This document shows, in pieces, positions 46,160-54,531 of a stretch of 64,000 nt of DNA. Position 1 is the stretch's first letter. The number at the start of each line of letters is the position of its first letter. Position numbers and translations under genes: made by a program. A model generated the notes under the pieces. That model searched no databases. It was not told the DNA's origin and saw only the letters and a program-made list of their open reading frames with translations. Source of the DNA: Clostridium brassicae (GTDB lineage: Bacteria; Bacillota; Clostridia; Clostridiales; Clostridiaceae); assembly GCF_026738875.1 (NCBI RefSeq), contig NZ_JAPQFJ010000001.1, forward strand, positions 186,001-250,000, in the 5' to 3' direction.

Positions 46160-47287
46160 ATGAAATTTGTATTAGCACCAGACTCATTTAAAGAGAGTAT
46201 GACTGCAAAAGAAGTAGCAGATGCTATGGAAAAAGGAATAAAAAAGATATTGCCTAATGCGGAATGTATTAAAGTCCCTATGGCTGATGGGGGAGAAGGA
46301 ACGGTTCAATCTCTTATAGATGCTACTTCAGGAGAATTAGTAAAAGAAAAGGTTATAGGACCTTTGGGAAATGAAATAGAAGCCTCATTTGGAATTTTAG
46401 GAGATGGAAAAACAGCAGTAATAGAGATGGCTAGTGCAAGTGGACTTCATCTCGTAAAAAAAGAAGCTAGAAATCCACTTATAACTACTACTTATGGTAC
46501 AGGTATGCTTATTAAAGCTGCGTTAGATAAAGGCGCTGACCATATACTAATAGGTATAGGAGGAAGTGCTACTAATGATGGTGGTGCAGGAATGATACAA
46601 GCATTAGGAGCAAAACTTCTTGATAAAAACGGAAAAGATATTTCGTTTGGTGGAGGAGCGCTTAGTAATCTAGCTAAAATAGATTTGTCTTGTATTGATC
46701 CAAGATTACAGAATTTAAAAATAGAAGTGGCTTGTGATGTAAATAATCCTTTAGTAGGGGAAAATGGAGCTTCTCATGTATTTGGGCCTCAAAAGGGGGC
46801 AAGTTTAGAAATGGTGAGGATTCTTGATAGGAATCTTGATAATTATGCAAATGTAATAAAAGAAAGCCTGGGAAAAGATATAGCTAAAGTACCTGGAGCA
46901 GGAGCAGCGGGTGGACTTGGAGCAGGCTTAATGGCATTTTTAGATGCGGAACTTAAACGTGGAGTAGATTTAGTTATACAAGCTACGGATTTAGAAGAAA
47001 AAATGAAGGGTGCAGATTATGTTTTTACTGGAGAAGGAAGCATAGATTTTCAAACTATTTGTGGAAAAACTCCTTATGGAGTGGCTGTATCAGCTAAAAA
47101 ATTTAGTATTCCAGTAATCGCTTTTGCTGGGAAAATAGGAGATAATGTTGAAGTTCTTTATAACTCTGCTATAGATTCTATTATAGGAATTTTACCTGAA
47201 GCAGTGGATTTAGAAACAGCCCTTAAAGAAGGAATTAAAAATATGGAAAGATCAGTAGAAAATATAGTTAGAATATTAGCTTTATAA
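46160..47287 (+). CDS. glxK: Glycerate kinase (GlxK/GarK type)
   Basis: 375 residues, full length. Begins MKFVLAPDSFKESMTAKEVA, the hallmark of family I glycerate kinase; further KVPMADGGEGTV, GIGGSATNDGGAGM, ACDVNNPL and FTGEGSIDFQT blocks are intact. Phosphorylates glycerate to 2- or 3-phosphoglycerate using ATP. The ATG at 46160 fits the family but has only a weak ribosome site; a TTG at 46145 would add five residues. Ends the glycerate unit at a terminator. Confidence 0.92.
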   Translation: MKFVLAPDSFKESMTAKEVADAMEKGIKKILPNAECIKVPMADGGEGTVQSLIDATSGELVKEKVIGPLGNEIEASFGILGDGKTAVIEMASASGLHLVKKEARNPLITTTYGTGMLIKAALDKGADHILIGIGGSATNDGGAGMIQALGAKLLDKNGKDISFGGGALSNLAKIDLSCIDPRLQNLKIEVACDVNNPLVGENGASHVFGPQKGASLEMVRILDRNLDNYANVIKESLGKDIAKVPGAGAAGGLGAGLMAFLDAELKRGVDLVIQATDLEEKMKGADYVFTGEGSIDFQTICGKTPYGVAVSAKKFSIPVIAFAGKIGDNVEVLYNSAIDSIIGILPEAVDLETALKEGIKNMERSVENIVRILAL

Positions 47288-47323
47288 TTATTTTAAGTAA
47301 GCAAATAAAATGTGATATATAAT

Positions 47324-47368
47324 AAAATCAACTAGACTTGATAGAAAATCAAATTTAGTTGATTTTTT
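47324..47368 (+). terminator. Terminator of the glycerate unit
   Basis: Perfect 11-base arms AAAATCAACTA / TAGTTGATTTT with a 21-base loop and T run. Confidence 0.8.
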
Positions 47369-47378
47369 ATTTAAAAAG

Positions 47379-47411
47379 TTATACACAGAATAATCCACAG
47401 GTTGTGGAAAA
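47379..47411. promoter_or_regulatory. Cluster of three DnaA-box-like 9-mers
   Basis: TTATACACA (47379-47387), TAATCCACA (47391-47399) and, on the other strand, TGTGGAAAA (47403-47411). Each is one base from TTATCCACA or its complement, and the first fits TTATNCACA exactly. Confidence 0.45.
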
Positions 47412-47649
47412 ATGGAAAAAATTACAAAATACAATTAATTGTTTTAAATATAATTTTATTTTAGAAATGTATCTATGAGATATAAACGAGTTTTACTGTA
47501 GCCATCGTAATTAAAATAATAAATTTAGCTAATATAATAAACAAAAGTGTTAAATTTTCGCTGTATAACAAAATATATTTCTACTAATAATAAAAGAGAA
47601 GTGTTTGTCTACAAAAACTATATTTTTTATATTAAAGGAGATATAAGTT

Positions 47650-47883
47650 ATGAAAAACAAACCAAACCCAGATGATAGAAAAGATAATGTAGATAAAATC
47701 CAATACAATATTAGTAAAACTATTCAAAACTGTGAGCTTGCAGATGAAATGATTGCAGAAACAAGTGATGAAAAAATGAAAAAAACATTAAAAGAGAAAA
47801 ATGTAAGAAGAAAAGAAGCTCTTAATGGAATGAGAAGAGAAATTGAAGATGAAGCAAGGGATAAGAAAAACGGATATAGATAA
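47650..47883 (+). CDS. tlp: Small acid-soluble spore protein, Tlp family
   Basis: 77 residues, rich in Lys, Glu, Asp and Asn. The start KPNPDDRKDNVDKIQYNI and the end NVRRKEALNGMRREIEDEAR match Tlp proteins packed in the spore core. AAGGAG precedes the ATG. Its presence indicates an endospore former. Followed by a terminator. Confidence 0.92.
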   Translation: MKNKPNPDDRKDNVDKIQYNISKTIQNCELADEMIAETSDEKMKKTLKEKNVRRKEALNGMRREIEDEARDKKNGYR

Positions 47884-47898
47884 TATTTAATGGATGAA

Positions 47899-47936
47899 AA
47901 GTAGGATTATAAAGAAGAATAGTCCTACTTTTTTTA
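47899..47936 (+). terminator. Terminator after tlp
   Basis: AAGTAGGATT / AGTCCTACTT arms (one G-U pair) with T run. Confidence 0.85.
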
Positions 47937-47950
47937 TGTATTAAATAAAC

Positions 47951-48022
47951 GGCGCTACGACCCTGGATAATGGATTCTAAGCCTCAATTGGAGTTTAAAA
48001 CTTCATTTGAAGCTAAAAATCC
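47951..48022. repeat. Structured intergenic repeat, copy B
   Basis: GGATAATGGATTCTAAG (47965-47981), then GAGTTTAAAACTTC, inside a long imperfect hairpin closing with AAAAATCC. Related to copy A at 28646-28750. Confidence 0.5.
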
Positions 48023-48167
48023 TATTTATTTGAGGAGTAATTTGGGGTAGATTAATGAATGACTTAAATTTTATTTACTTTAAATTACATATAAGTTATA
48101 ATTTAAGCTACTATATTACATGTATCCTTTACAATATGAATAATCTGTATTAAAAAAGGAGATAAAT

Positions 48168-48449
48168 ATGAATTTAAATTTGATGTTTAGAGTAATTACT
48201 GTACTATTGGGATGTTTAAGTATATTTAAAGGATTCACATTAAAAAAAGCTTCTATAAGTGTTGAGCGAGTTTATGAAGAAAAATTGTCTAAATATTTTT
48301 TATCCCAAAAATTGTTTAAAATTATAAATGGTTGTTTTTTTATTTTACTTGGTTGTAAAGATTCTGATCTACGCATTATTCCAATAATAGTGCCTACAGT
48401 ATATGCTATATTTTTTATGCTAGATTACTGGTATTTTTATAAAAAATAA
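48168..48449 (+). CDS. Small membrane protein, unrecognised
   Basis: 93 residues with three hydrophobic segments (about 5-22, 45-62, 70-90) and a basic/acidic loop between the first two. AAAGGAG precedes the ATG. No family was recognised. It starts a run of small membrane proteins just before the toxin operon, so it may belong to the accessory region. Confidence 0.6.
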   Translation: MNLNLMFRVITVLLGCLSIFKGFTLKKASISVERVYEEKLSKYFLSQKLFKIINGCFFILLGCKDSDLRIIPIIVPTVYAIFFMLDYWYFYKK

Positions 48450-48517
48450 TATAACTAATTTATTCATTAGGATTATTTATTAATCCATTATTAAAAAACA
48501 ACTTAGATTTAATATTA

Positions 48518-48685
48518 ATGTATATTTGTCTTGGATTTACTAATCTATGTTTTCTTATTAAACCTAATCTTTCTCTAAAAGCTTTCTATCGGGTAAATAT
48601 AACAAGTAAAGATATACTTATACTTCGAGTACAAGGATTTTTGTTTGTTGTGTTATGTATTTTAAAGTTAATAGAGCAAATGTAA
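48518..48685 (+). CDS. Small membrane protein or gene remnant
   Basis: 55 residues from an ATG at 48518 (the frame is open from 48455 without a normal start). Sequence: MYICLGFTNLCFLIKPNLSL, then KAFYRVNITSKDILILRVQG, then a hydrophobic end. Residue balance looks real. No ribosome site before the ATG, so a truncated gene is as likely as an intact one. Confidence 0.4.
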   Translation: MYICLGFTNLCFLIKPNLSLKAFYRVNITSKDILILRVQGFLFVVLCILKLIEQM

Positions 48686-48756
48686 TTTTATGGTGTGATT
48701 TCATTAGATTTTGTTTATCAATTTATATTTCATAAAAATAATTTTCTAAAAGGAGA

Positions 48757-49131
48757 GTGGATACGATTAGAGGATTTATATTATTTTTAGTTTTATCTAT
48801 TCAATTTATTTTAGAAATTATTTTTACAGGTGATATACCAATGAGAGTAGATATATGGGATATTACTTATATTGTATTATTTTATATTATTGGATTTTTG
48901 GTTATTTTTATTAAAAACAAAAATGCACAATATAAAAGCACTATAATCATATCTTCTATGTTTGCTATTATATGGTCAATTTCTTTGATAAACTTAATTT
49001 TATGTCCATGTAAATATAAAAGCTATGTTATAGATATTTTAGGGGTTTTAGGATCAATTAGCTTCATTGTTTTTTCATTGTATAGAAAAGAAGCTTATCG
49101 CAATAAAATTACTCTTTATATATGGAAATGA
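48757..49131 (+). CDS. Four-span membrane protein, unrecognised
   Basis: 124 residues, hydrophobic helices at about 5-22, 37-53, 62-83 and 88-107. The GTG at 48757 sits too close to AAAGGAG (48749-48755), so the true start may be a non-standard codon a little downstream. No family was recognised. Confidence 0.55.
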   Translation: MDTIRGFILFLVLSIQFILEIIFTGDIPMRVDIWDITYIVLFYIIGFLVIFIKNKNAQYKSTIIISSMFAIIWSISLINLILCPCKYKSYVIDILGVLGSISFIVFSLYRKEAYRNKITLYIWK

Positions 49132-49212
49132 TTATATATTCTTGTAAAAATATATAGTTTTATTGTATTATATAATCATGAAAAAATACATTATGGTGAA
49201 TTGTGAGGAATA

Positions 49213-49545
49213 ATGAGTAAAAAGGAATATTATAGAAGAAAAATGAAGGAATATAAAAAAGCTAAAAATGAATTGGAATTATATAAACAAGAACTTGATA
49301 GATATTTAGATAAAGCTATAACACATTTCAGAAGTTTTAGTACTGTGTATGAAGCAGAATATAATCTGCAAGGGGAAGTAATGGATAATTTTAATTATAA
49401 ATCAGAAAATTTTAGCAAAGAAATTAATCAATTATTTGATAAAATTGAAAATGATATAAGAATTGTTAATAACCAAAAGATTAGAGCGAATGACTTATAT
49501 AATAAATATAGAGAATTATATGAAGCTGCATGTAGACATCATTAG
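49213..49545 (+). CDS. Coiled-coil partner protein of an LXG toxin operon (YwqH-like position)
   Basis: 110 residues, highly charged and helical, beginning SKKEYYRRKMKEYKKAKNEL. In Bacillus-type LXG toxin operons the first gene encodes a DUF5082-type helical protein of similar length; the position and the helix pattern match, though direct family assignment is uncertain. GTGAGGA precedes the ATG. The five genes 49213-52318 are closely packed, most likely one operon. Confidence 0.6.
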   Translation: MSKKEYYRRKMKEYKKAKNELELYKQELDRYLDKAITHFRSFSTVYEAEYNLQGEVMDNFNYKSENFSKEINQLFDKIENDIRIVNNQKIRANDLYNKYRELYEAACRHH

Positions 49546-49576
49546 TAATATAATTGTTTTAGTTAGGAGATAAAAG

Positions 49577-49867
49577 ATGCTTTATAAATTAGATAATAGT
49601 ATACATGATGACATAGGAAATTTTATAAAGGGTAATAAAACGTTACAAGACTCTTTAGATAAAGTTAATGAAGTAATATCAATTTTAGACACAGATATAT
49701 GGCAGGGAAAAAGTAAAGAATCAGCAATAAGTTTGATGACAATATTAAAAAAATATCACGAAATGCTTTTAAGTGTAGCGGAAGATAATGTAGATGCAAT
49801 GATTAAATTAGAAAACAATGCTGATGAATATATGCACAATGGTAAAATGCCATCTTTATGGAAATAG
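49577..49867 (+). CDS. WXG100-type small secreted helical protein
   Basis: 96 residues, two helices around a WQG turn (ILDTDIWQGKSKESAI) near the middle: the WXG100/ESX signature. Such proteins dimerise and are exported by, or guide toxins to, type VII secretion systems. Preceded by AGGAG. Together with the downstream LXG-like protein it marks a type VII secreted toxin module. No EssC/YukB export ATPase is within the window. Confidence 0.75.
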   Translation: MLYKLDNSIHDDIGNFIKGNKTLQDSLDKVNEVISILDTDIWQGKSKESAISLMTILKKYHEMLLSVAEDNVDAMIKLENNADEYMHNGKMPSLWK

Positions 49868-49883
49868 TATGGAGGAACAAAAG

Positions 49884-50513
49884 ATGATTAGTGCAAGTGA
49901 ATTATACTATCTAAATAGGGCGCTAGATGGAACACCGATTTTGGGTATAAATCCTGTTGAGACTTTGATAAATAATGATGAATGTGAAGATTCACCAAAA
50001 GAATCATTAATTAGGAAAAAAATATTAGAAAGTAATGATAGATTAAATGAAAAATCATTTAGAATTATTAATGATTTAGAAAAATATAAAAAGGCTAAAA
50101 AGCATATATGGATTAATGATTTATTAATAGCAATAGATGAGACCGACTTTTTAATATTTTTAAAGAATAGTAAAAAAGGACAAGTTATCATTGAAAGGAC
50201 AATAAAATCTCTTATGCTATGTGAAATAATAAAAAAATATCAATTTTTATGGAATAGTACAAAGGTAGAAGATGGTGAAAAAGAAATAATAAAACCTAAT
50301 GATTTTATCTTAAATAAACTGTTAGATAAAAAAGAAAATGAAGTATTATGTATACAAAAAAAAGAAAATGAAAGTTTTAGTGTATGTAACATTTACTATA
50401 AAGAAGATTATGTATATAAATATGATTTATTAAATAAGCAGTTAACTAAAATAAATCCTAGAGACATACGGCTAGAACTTGCAAATATATTTGAACTAAG
50501 GGTGAGTAAATAA
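49884..50513 (+). CDS. Unrecognised cytoplasmic protein of the toxin operon (DUF5081-like)
   Basis: 209 residues from the ATG at 49884 (GGAGG eight bases upstream); longer starts overlap the WXG gene. No membrane spans. It has a helical N-terminal half and a C-terminal segment with alternating strands (NEVLCIQKKENESFSVCNIY then YKEDYVYKYDLLNKQ). From its place between WXG-type genes it may be a DUF5081-type chaperone or targeting factor, comparable to EspG in mycobacteria. Weak call. Confidence 0.5.
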   Translation: MISASELYYLNRALDGTPILGINPVETLINNDECEDSPKESLIRKKILESNDRLNEKSFRIINDLEKYKKAKKHIWINDLLIAIDETDFLIFLKNSKKGQVIIERTIKSLMLCEIIKKYQFLWNSTKVEDGEKEIIKPNDFILNKLLDKKENEVLCIQKKENESFSVCNIYYKEDYVYKYDLLNKQLTKINPRDIRLELANIFELRVSK

Positions 50514-50813
50514 ATGGAGGATACGATAAAGGTAAGTGATGAACTAAAAAATATTGCAGATAAAATAGATGAAGCGGCAGAACTAGTAAATGATGCGACT
50601 AAAATCTATCAAGAATCTTTTGAAAGTTTTATAGGAATATATTTAGGGAAAGCAGAAAATAATGAAAAAGTGCTGGCAAGTAGTTTTATTAAAGCTTTAA
50701 ATACATTAAATTATTTTTATGGACAAGCAGAGTATTATGTGAATTATTGCTTAGAAAATTTAAGAGCTCAAGATAAAGAAGAAGCGGAAAGTTATAATTC
50801 AAATGCGGTATAG
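50514..50813 (+). CDS. Second WXG-like/DUF5344-type helical protein
   Basis: 99 residues, helical hairpin with a YLGK turn near the centre instead of WxG. The position just before the LXG-like gene matches YwqI-type partners. Abuts the previous gene without a gap and precedes the toxin by 11 bases. Likely a co-secreted partner. Confidence 0.6.
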   Translation: MEDTIKVSDELKNIADKIDEAAELVNDATKIYQESFESFIGIYLGKAENNEKVLASSFIKALNTLNYFYGQAEYYVNYCLENLRAQDKEEAESYNSNAV

Positions 50814-50824
50814 GAGAAAATAAA

Positions 50825-52318
50825 ATGAGAAATTATATTTTAGATTCAGATCTTTTGTCTAAGAAAACTACTGATGCCTATTCTATACTGTATTATATGA
50901 CAACATTTCTAAATAATATAGAAGAAACCAGCAGACAGGCTTTTGAAGAAATAAATAGCCATGATGAATTAGGAAATGAAGATTATATATCAATAAAAAG
51001 TAATATACAACACATTAAAGAATATATGGATAAATATAAAGTTTTCGGAGTAGTAACCAGTGGAGCTGGACAAAATAGCAGTTTGGGGTATTATTATAAT
51101 AAGAGTACTATATATGAAAGTAGCACTGTTGGTTATAGTAGTAATGATGGATTTATAGGAGAATATCAAAGAGAAGTAGATGATAAATTTTATAATGCTC
51201 AGGTTAAAACTATACAAAAATTAAGGGATTCAAAGCTTCAAGATATAAGAGTGGATAATAACGTAGGAATAAAAGGTGAAAGACCGTTATCTTTATTTGC
51301 TATGCAAACAAAAGTATCAGATGGAATTGACAAGGAAAAGATTGGTTTAGAAGACTTGTTTGGATTTGGAAGAATATTAATAGCTATGCATAAAGAGTAT
51401 GAAGATATGAAATCTCAAATAGATGAGTATAATAAGAGTTTGCCAGAGTATAGTTCAGAAAAATCTTCAAAGTTCTTACCAGACTTTATTAGTAAATTTA
51501 TATTTGATGCTGAGATAGATAAAGAAAAAATTAATAGTTATGATGATTATATAAATAAAATGGTGAGATTATCAGATTTTGATTATGAAACAGATGATGA
51601 AAGAACCTTATCTATAGGAGCAAATTTCATACCAATTATCGGTCAATATAAAATGGCAGCTGAAATAATTGAAGGAAAGGATCTAGTATCAGGAAGACAC
51701 TATAGTATAGGAGAACAGTTATTTGCTGTAGGTACCGTAGGTGCAGTAAGCTTGCTTGGAAAGATATATAAGGGTGTAAAAGCAGGAAGGGCAATAGGAG
51801 TAGAAGAAACAACAGGAAAAGTAAGTGAAGAAACTGTATTTGCTATGAATGGTGTAGGTAAGACTAGTGGAATTGAAAATTTAGCTAAGAATATAACAAA
51901 AAAGATTATTGGGAATGAAGAAGGGATAGCTAAGGGAGCGGGTAACCCTGAAATCTTCAATAAAAAAATTACAATAGATAGTGTTAAAAATAATCTAGAT
52001 ATGTTCAAAGGGAAATCAGCTTACGAAATAGCCGAAGCTATGAGGAAGAGTGGTTATGATGTAGTAGTTGAAAAGTCAAAGAGGTCAAGGTCAGGAGCAG
52101 TAGTTGTTAGGGTAAATAATGCTTCTGAAAGTGGAGGTAGAAATATTCAAATGCTACAAGTATCACCAGGTGGAGGAAGACATGGAGAACTCCCATATAT
52201 TAAAATAAGTACAACATCATCAGAGGTTGGAAAAATAAAGATAGTTAATGGAACTGAAGAGTTTTATAAGGCTAGTGGAGAAAAAAATGTTACAGTAATT
52301 TTTACAGGAGGGAACTAA
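50825..52318 (+). CDS. LXG-like polymorphic toxin with pre-toxin segment and C-terminal effector domain
   Basis: 497 residues. 1-205: long helical N-terminus resembling LXG domains. 265-320: IPIIGQYKMAAEIIEGKDLV ... GEQLFAVGTVGAVSLLGKIY, a typical PT-TG pre-toxin segment. 380-497: effector domain with SAYEIAEAMRKSGYDVVVEK, a basic stretch KSKRSRSGAV, then GGGRHGELPYIKIST. The domain has small size, basic residues and a single His453 as expected of a ribonuclease of the BECR fold, but I could not assign a family. GGAG at 50813-50816 is eight bases before the ATG. The next gene, touching its stop codon, is the probable immunity gene. Confidence 0.7.
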   Translation: MRNYILDSDLLSKKTTDAYSILYYMTTFLNNIEETSRQAFEEINSHDELGNEDYISIKSNIQHIKEYMDKYKVFGVVTSGAGQNSSLGYYYNKSTIYESSTVGYSSNDGFIGEYQREVDDKFYNAQVKTIQKLRDSKLQDIRVDNNVGIKGERPLSLFAMQTKVSDGIDKEKIGLEDLFGFGRILIAMHKEYEDMKSQIDEYNKSLPEYSSEKSSKFLPDFISKFIFDAEIDKEKINSYDDYINKMVRLSDFDYETDDERTLSIGANFIPIIGQYKMAAEIIEGKDLVSGRHYSIGEQLFAVGTVGAVSLLGKIYKGVKAGRAIGVEETTGKVSEETVFAMNGVGKTSGIENLAKNITKKIIGNEEGIAKGAGNPEIFNKKITIDSVKNNLDMFKGKSAYEIAEAMRKSGYDVVVEKSKRSRSGAVVVRVNNASESGGRNIQMLQVSPGGGRHGELPYIKISTTSSEVGKIKIVNGTEEFYKASGEKNVTVIFTGGN

Positions 52319-52750
52319 ATGATTGATATAAATGCACCAATTATTCCATATGAAGGAATGGGAGGGATAAAACTATATAGTACTATTAAGGAATTAAAAG
52401 AAATTTTAAGTGGTGATAATGTAAAGGCTACAGTGTTAAATAATTTATGGATTAGGTATGATATAGAAGATTATTTACATTTATTTTTTAATTTAGTAAA
52501 TGGTAAGTTATTTAGAATAACTACACTTAATGGCTATAAAGGGTTGTTGTGGAATAAAATTAGTGTTGGAATGAAAGCAGAAGAATTCATTAAAATTGAG
52601 CCATCATTTAAGTATGATGATTTTGAAGAAGTATATGAATGTGATAAAGGGGTTTTCATTGAAACAGATGCAGATGAAGATAAGGCAATATGGATTTCAG
52701 TATATGTTAAAGAACTGGATGAAGATGATTTTGATGAAGGCAATTGGTAG
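52319..52750 (+). CDS. Probable immunity protein for the adjacent toxin
   Basis: 143 residues, no signal or membrane span, strongly acidic C-terminus (VKELDEDDFDEGNW). It starts on the base after the toxin stop codon, with GGAGGG upstream, as cognate immunity genes do. An acidic protein next to a basic effector domain fits direct binding. The family was not identified; the call rests on position, charge and size. Confidence 0.65.
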   Translation: MIDINAPIIPYEGMGGIKLYSTIKELKEILSGDNVKATVLNNLWIRYDIEDYLHLFFNLVNGKLFRITTLNGYKGLLWNKISVGMKAEEFIKIEPSFKYDDFEEVYECDKGVFIETDADEDKAIWISVYVKELDEDDFDEGNW

Positions 52751-53412
52751 TAACAATGCAAAATTATAATATAAGTAACTGCATAATGATACTACTTGAA
52801 ACAGTATGATAAAATCAACAAATGATAAGGTAGAATTAGTAGCATAATATAAATAATTTATTGAAAAGATGAAGTGAACTAGCTGAATTTGAGTAGGCTG
52901 GTTCATTATTTTTTTAGTAGTTAACATATGTTATAAATACACCATTCAAAAGAACTATATCAAAAAGCAACGATAACACATCAGAAAACAGAGTGTTAAA
53001 GGACTGTGAATAAGAGTGGCATTGAATTTAAAAGTGATGAATAAAGGCAAAAACAACTGATTTAATAGAAATTGATAGGTGATTAAAATCTTTTTAGCAA
53101 TATCTTAAGTATAAGCATCTGATAAAGGAGTTACTATACAATCAACACTAGCAACTTTAGGAGTTAGTAAAACCAGGCTGAAAGCGATGTGTAGGTTGAT
53201 GAGCTAAGAAAACCTAAGCTTAATAATTCTGATTAAAAGTTGATTGGTTTCATAACAATAGTATGTGTAAGATAAAAGGTTTAATGGTTCAGTAGATAAA
53301 AGTATCTAATAAAAGATTTTCTAGATAATTAAGCCTAGTGACTTTATAAACCAGTAAAATGAGCATAAAAGATATGTGTAACCTGATAGGCAAGGAAGAT
53401 CTAGGCTCAATA
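52751..53412. mobile_element. Degenerate region with transposase remnant
   Basis: No intact gene. At 53115-53207 a fragment reads KGVTIQSTLATLGVSKTRLK, resembling the start of an insertion-sequence transposase, then stops. Further short coding-like pieces run up to the duplicated pre-toxin segment. Likely decayed insertion-sequence DNA. Confidence 0.4.
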
Positions 53413-53981
53413 ATGAGTATAATGAGAGTCTGCCAGAGTATAATTCAGAAAAATCTTCAAAGTTTTTGCCAGACTTTATTAGTAAATTTATATTTGATGC
53501 TGAGATAGATAAAGAAAAAATTAATAGTTATGATGATTATATAAATAAAATGGTGACATTATCAGATTTTGATTATGAAACAGATGATGAAAGAACCTTA
53601 TCTATAGGAGTAAATTTCATACCAATTATCGGTCAATATAAAATGGCAGCTGAAATAATTGAAGGAAAGGATCTGGTATCAGGAAGACACTATAGTATAG
53701 GAGAACAGTTATTTGCTGTAGGTACCGTAGGTGCAGTAAGCTTGCTTGGAAAGATATATAAGGGTGTAAAAGTAGGAAGGGCATTAGGAGTAGAAGAAAC
53801 AACAGGAAAAGTAAGTGAAGAAATTGTATTTGCTATGAATGGTGTAGGTAAGTCTAGTGGAATTGAGAATTTAGCTAAGAATATAACAAAAAAGATTATT
53901 GGGAATGAAAAAGGGATAGCTAAGGGGGCGGCTAAACCTATTAGAGAGCAAATGTTAGAGTCATCATCAGCTAAAATGTAG
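53413..53981 (+). pseudogene. Orphan copy of the toxin pre-toxin segment
   Basis: 53413-53938 matches 51423-51948 almost base for base, offset 1990. The usable frame from TTG at 53466 gives 171 residues equal to residues 218-373 of the toxin with about ten substitutions, then a different tail (KPIREQMLESSSAKM) and a stop. The LXG part and effector are missing. Typical of displaced orphan cassettes in polymorphic toxin loci. Confidence 0.8.
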
Positions 53982-54065
53982 GTAGTTTAGTGTTATCAGC
54001 ATCTAGATTTAAAGTATGGACTATTTATCCTTCAACTACCCAAAATCATTTATATAAGCATCGTA

Positions 54066-54377
54066 GATGCGCTCTACGAGCTTACAGCAAAGGAAATAGA
54101 AATAAAAAACTTTAATGCTACTAATGCAATGGTTAAGGTAGCTGGATTTCCACACTTAAAGGAAATGAAGGACTTTGATTTCGACTTTCAACCTAAAATA
54201 AATAAAAAACAGTTTTTAGATTTTCACAGTTTAAGATTTTTGGAGAGTAACAGCAATATAATTTTAATAGGAAACAGTGGTGTGGAAAAAACTCATCATT
54301 CCAGTATTGTAAATATACTAGGAAATTCTTATAGAACAGCTTCTGCTCTATCTAATATATCTAACAAGGCTAACTAG
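54066..54377 (+). pseudogene. IS21-type helper ATPase (IstB) fragment with internal deletion
   Basis: The frame reads DALYELTAKEIEIKNFNATN, AMVKVAGFPHLKEM, DFDFDFQPKINKKQFLDF and NIILIGNSGVEKTH, the N-terminal half of a clostridial IstB ending in its Walker A (GxxGxGKT altered to GNSGVEKT). It then jumps to HSSIVNILGNSYRT, the usual IstB C-terminus. The middle ATPase core is deleted. There is no normal start; no istA was found. Confidence 0.7.
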
Positions 54378-54466
54378 CAAAACTGTATATAAAAATATTG
54401 GCACAATTGTACAAAAAAATGTTGACATTAATATAATATTATAGTTAAAAGCATATATGGTAGAGT

Positions 54467-54484
54467 ATTATATGATAAAATATA
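54467..54484 (+). promoter_or_regulatory. Shared 18-bp promoter-like element, copy 1
   Basis: ATTATATGATAAAATATA, ending 48 bases before the radical-SAM start. Identical copies at 55738-55755 and 58940-58957. TATGAT could act as the -10 box. Confidence 0.6.
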
Positions 54485-54531
54485 TATCTAGATTTATCGT
54501 TTAAATAAAGAGTTTGGGATGGGAGTAAATA

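Larger units (their letters stand above)
47288..47649. other. Region between glxK and tlp
   Basis: Contains the terminator and DnaA-box-like cluster. The 200 bases before the spore gene are AT-rich, and a clear sigma-G promoter was not identified. Confidence 0.55.

Noticed and set aside
47562-47589. Sigma-G promoter before tlp
   Set aside because: TGTATA and CTACTAATA are present, but the spacer is too short for a confident call.
49213-50813. Interpretation as a phage tail or structural module
   Set aside because: WQG turn, pre-toxin segment and immunity-like gene fit a toxin operon; no phage genes present.
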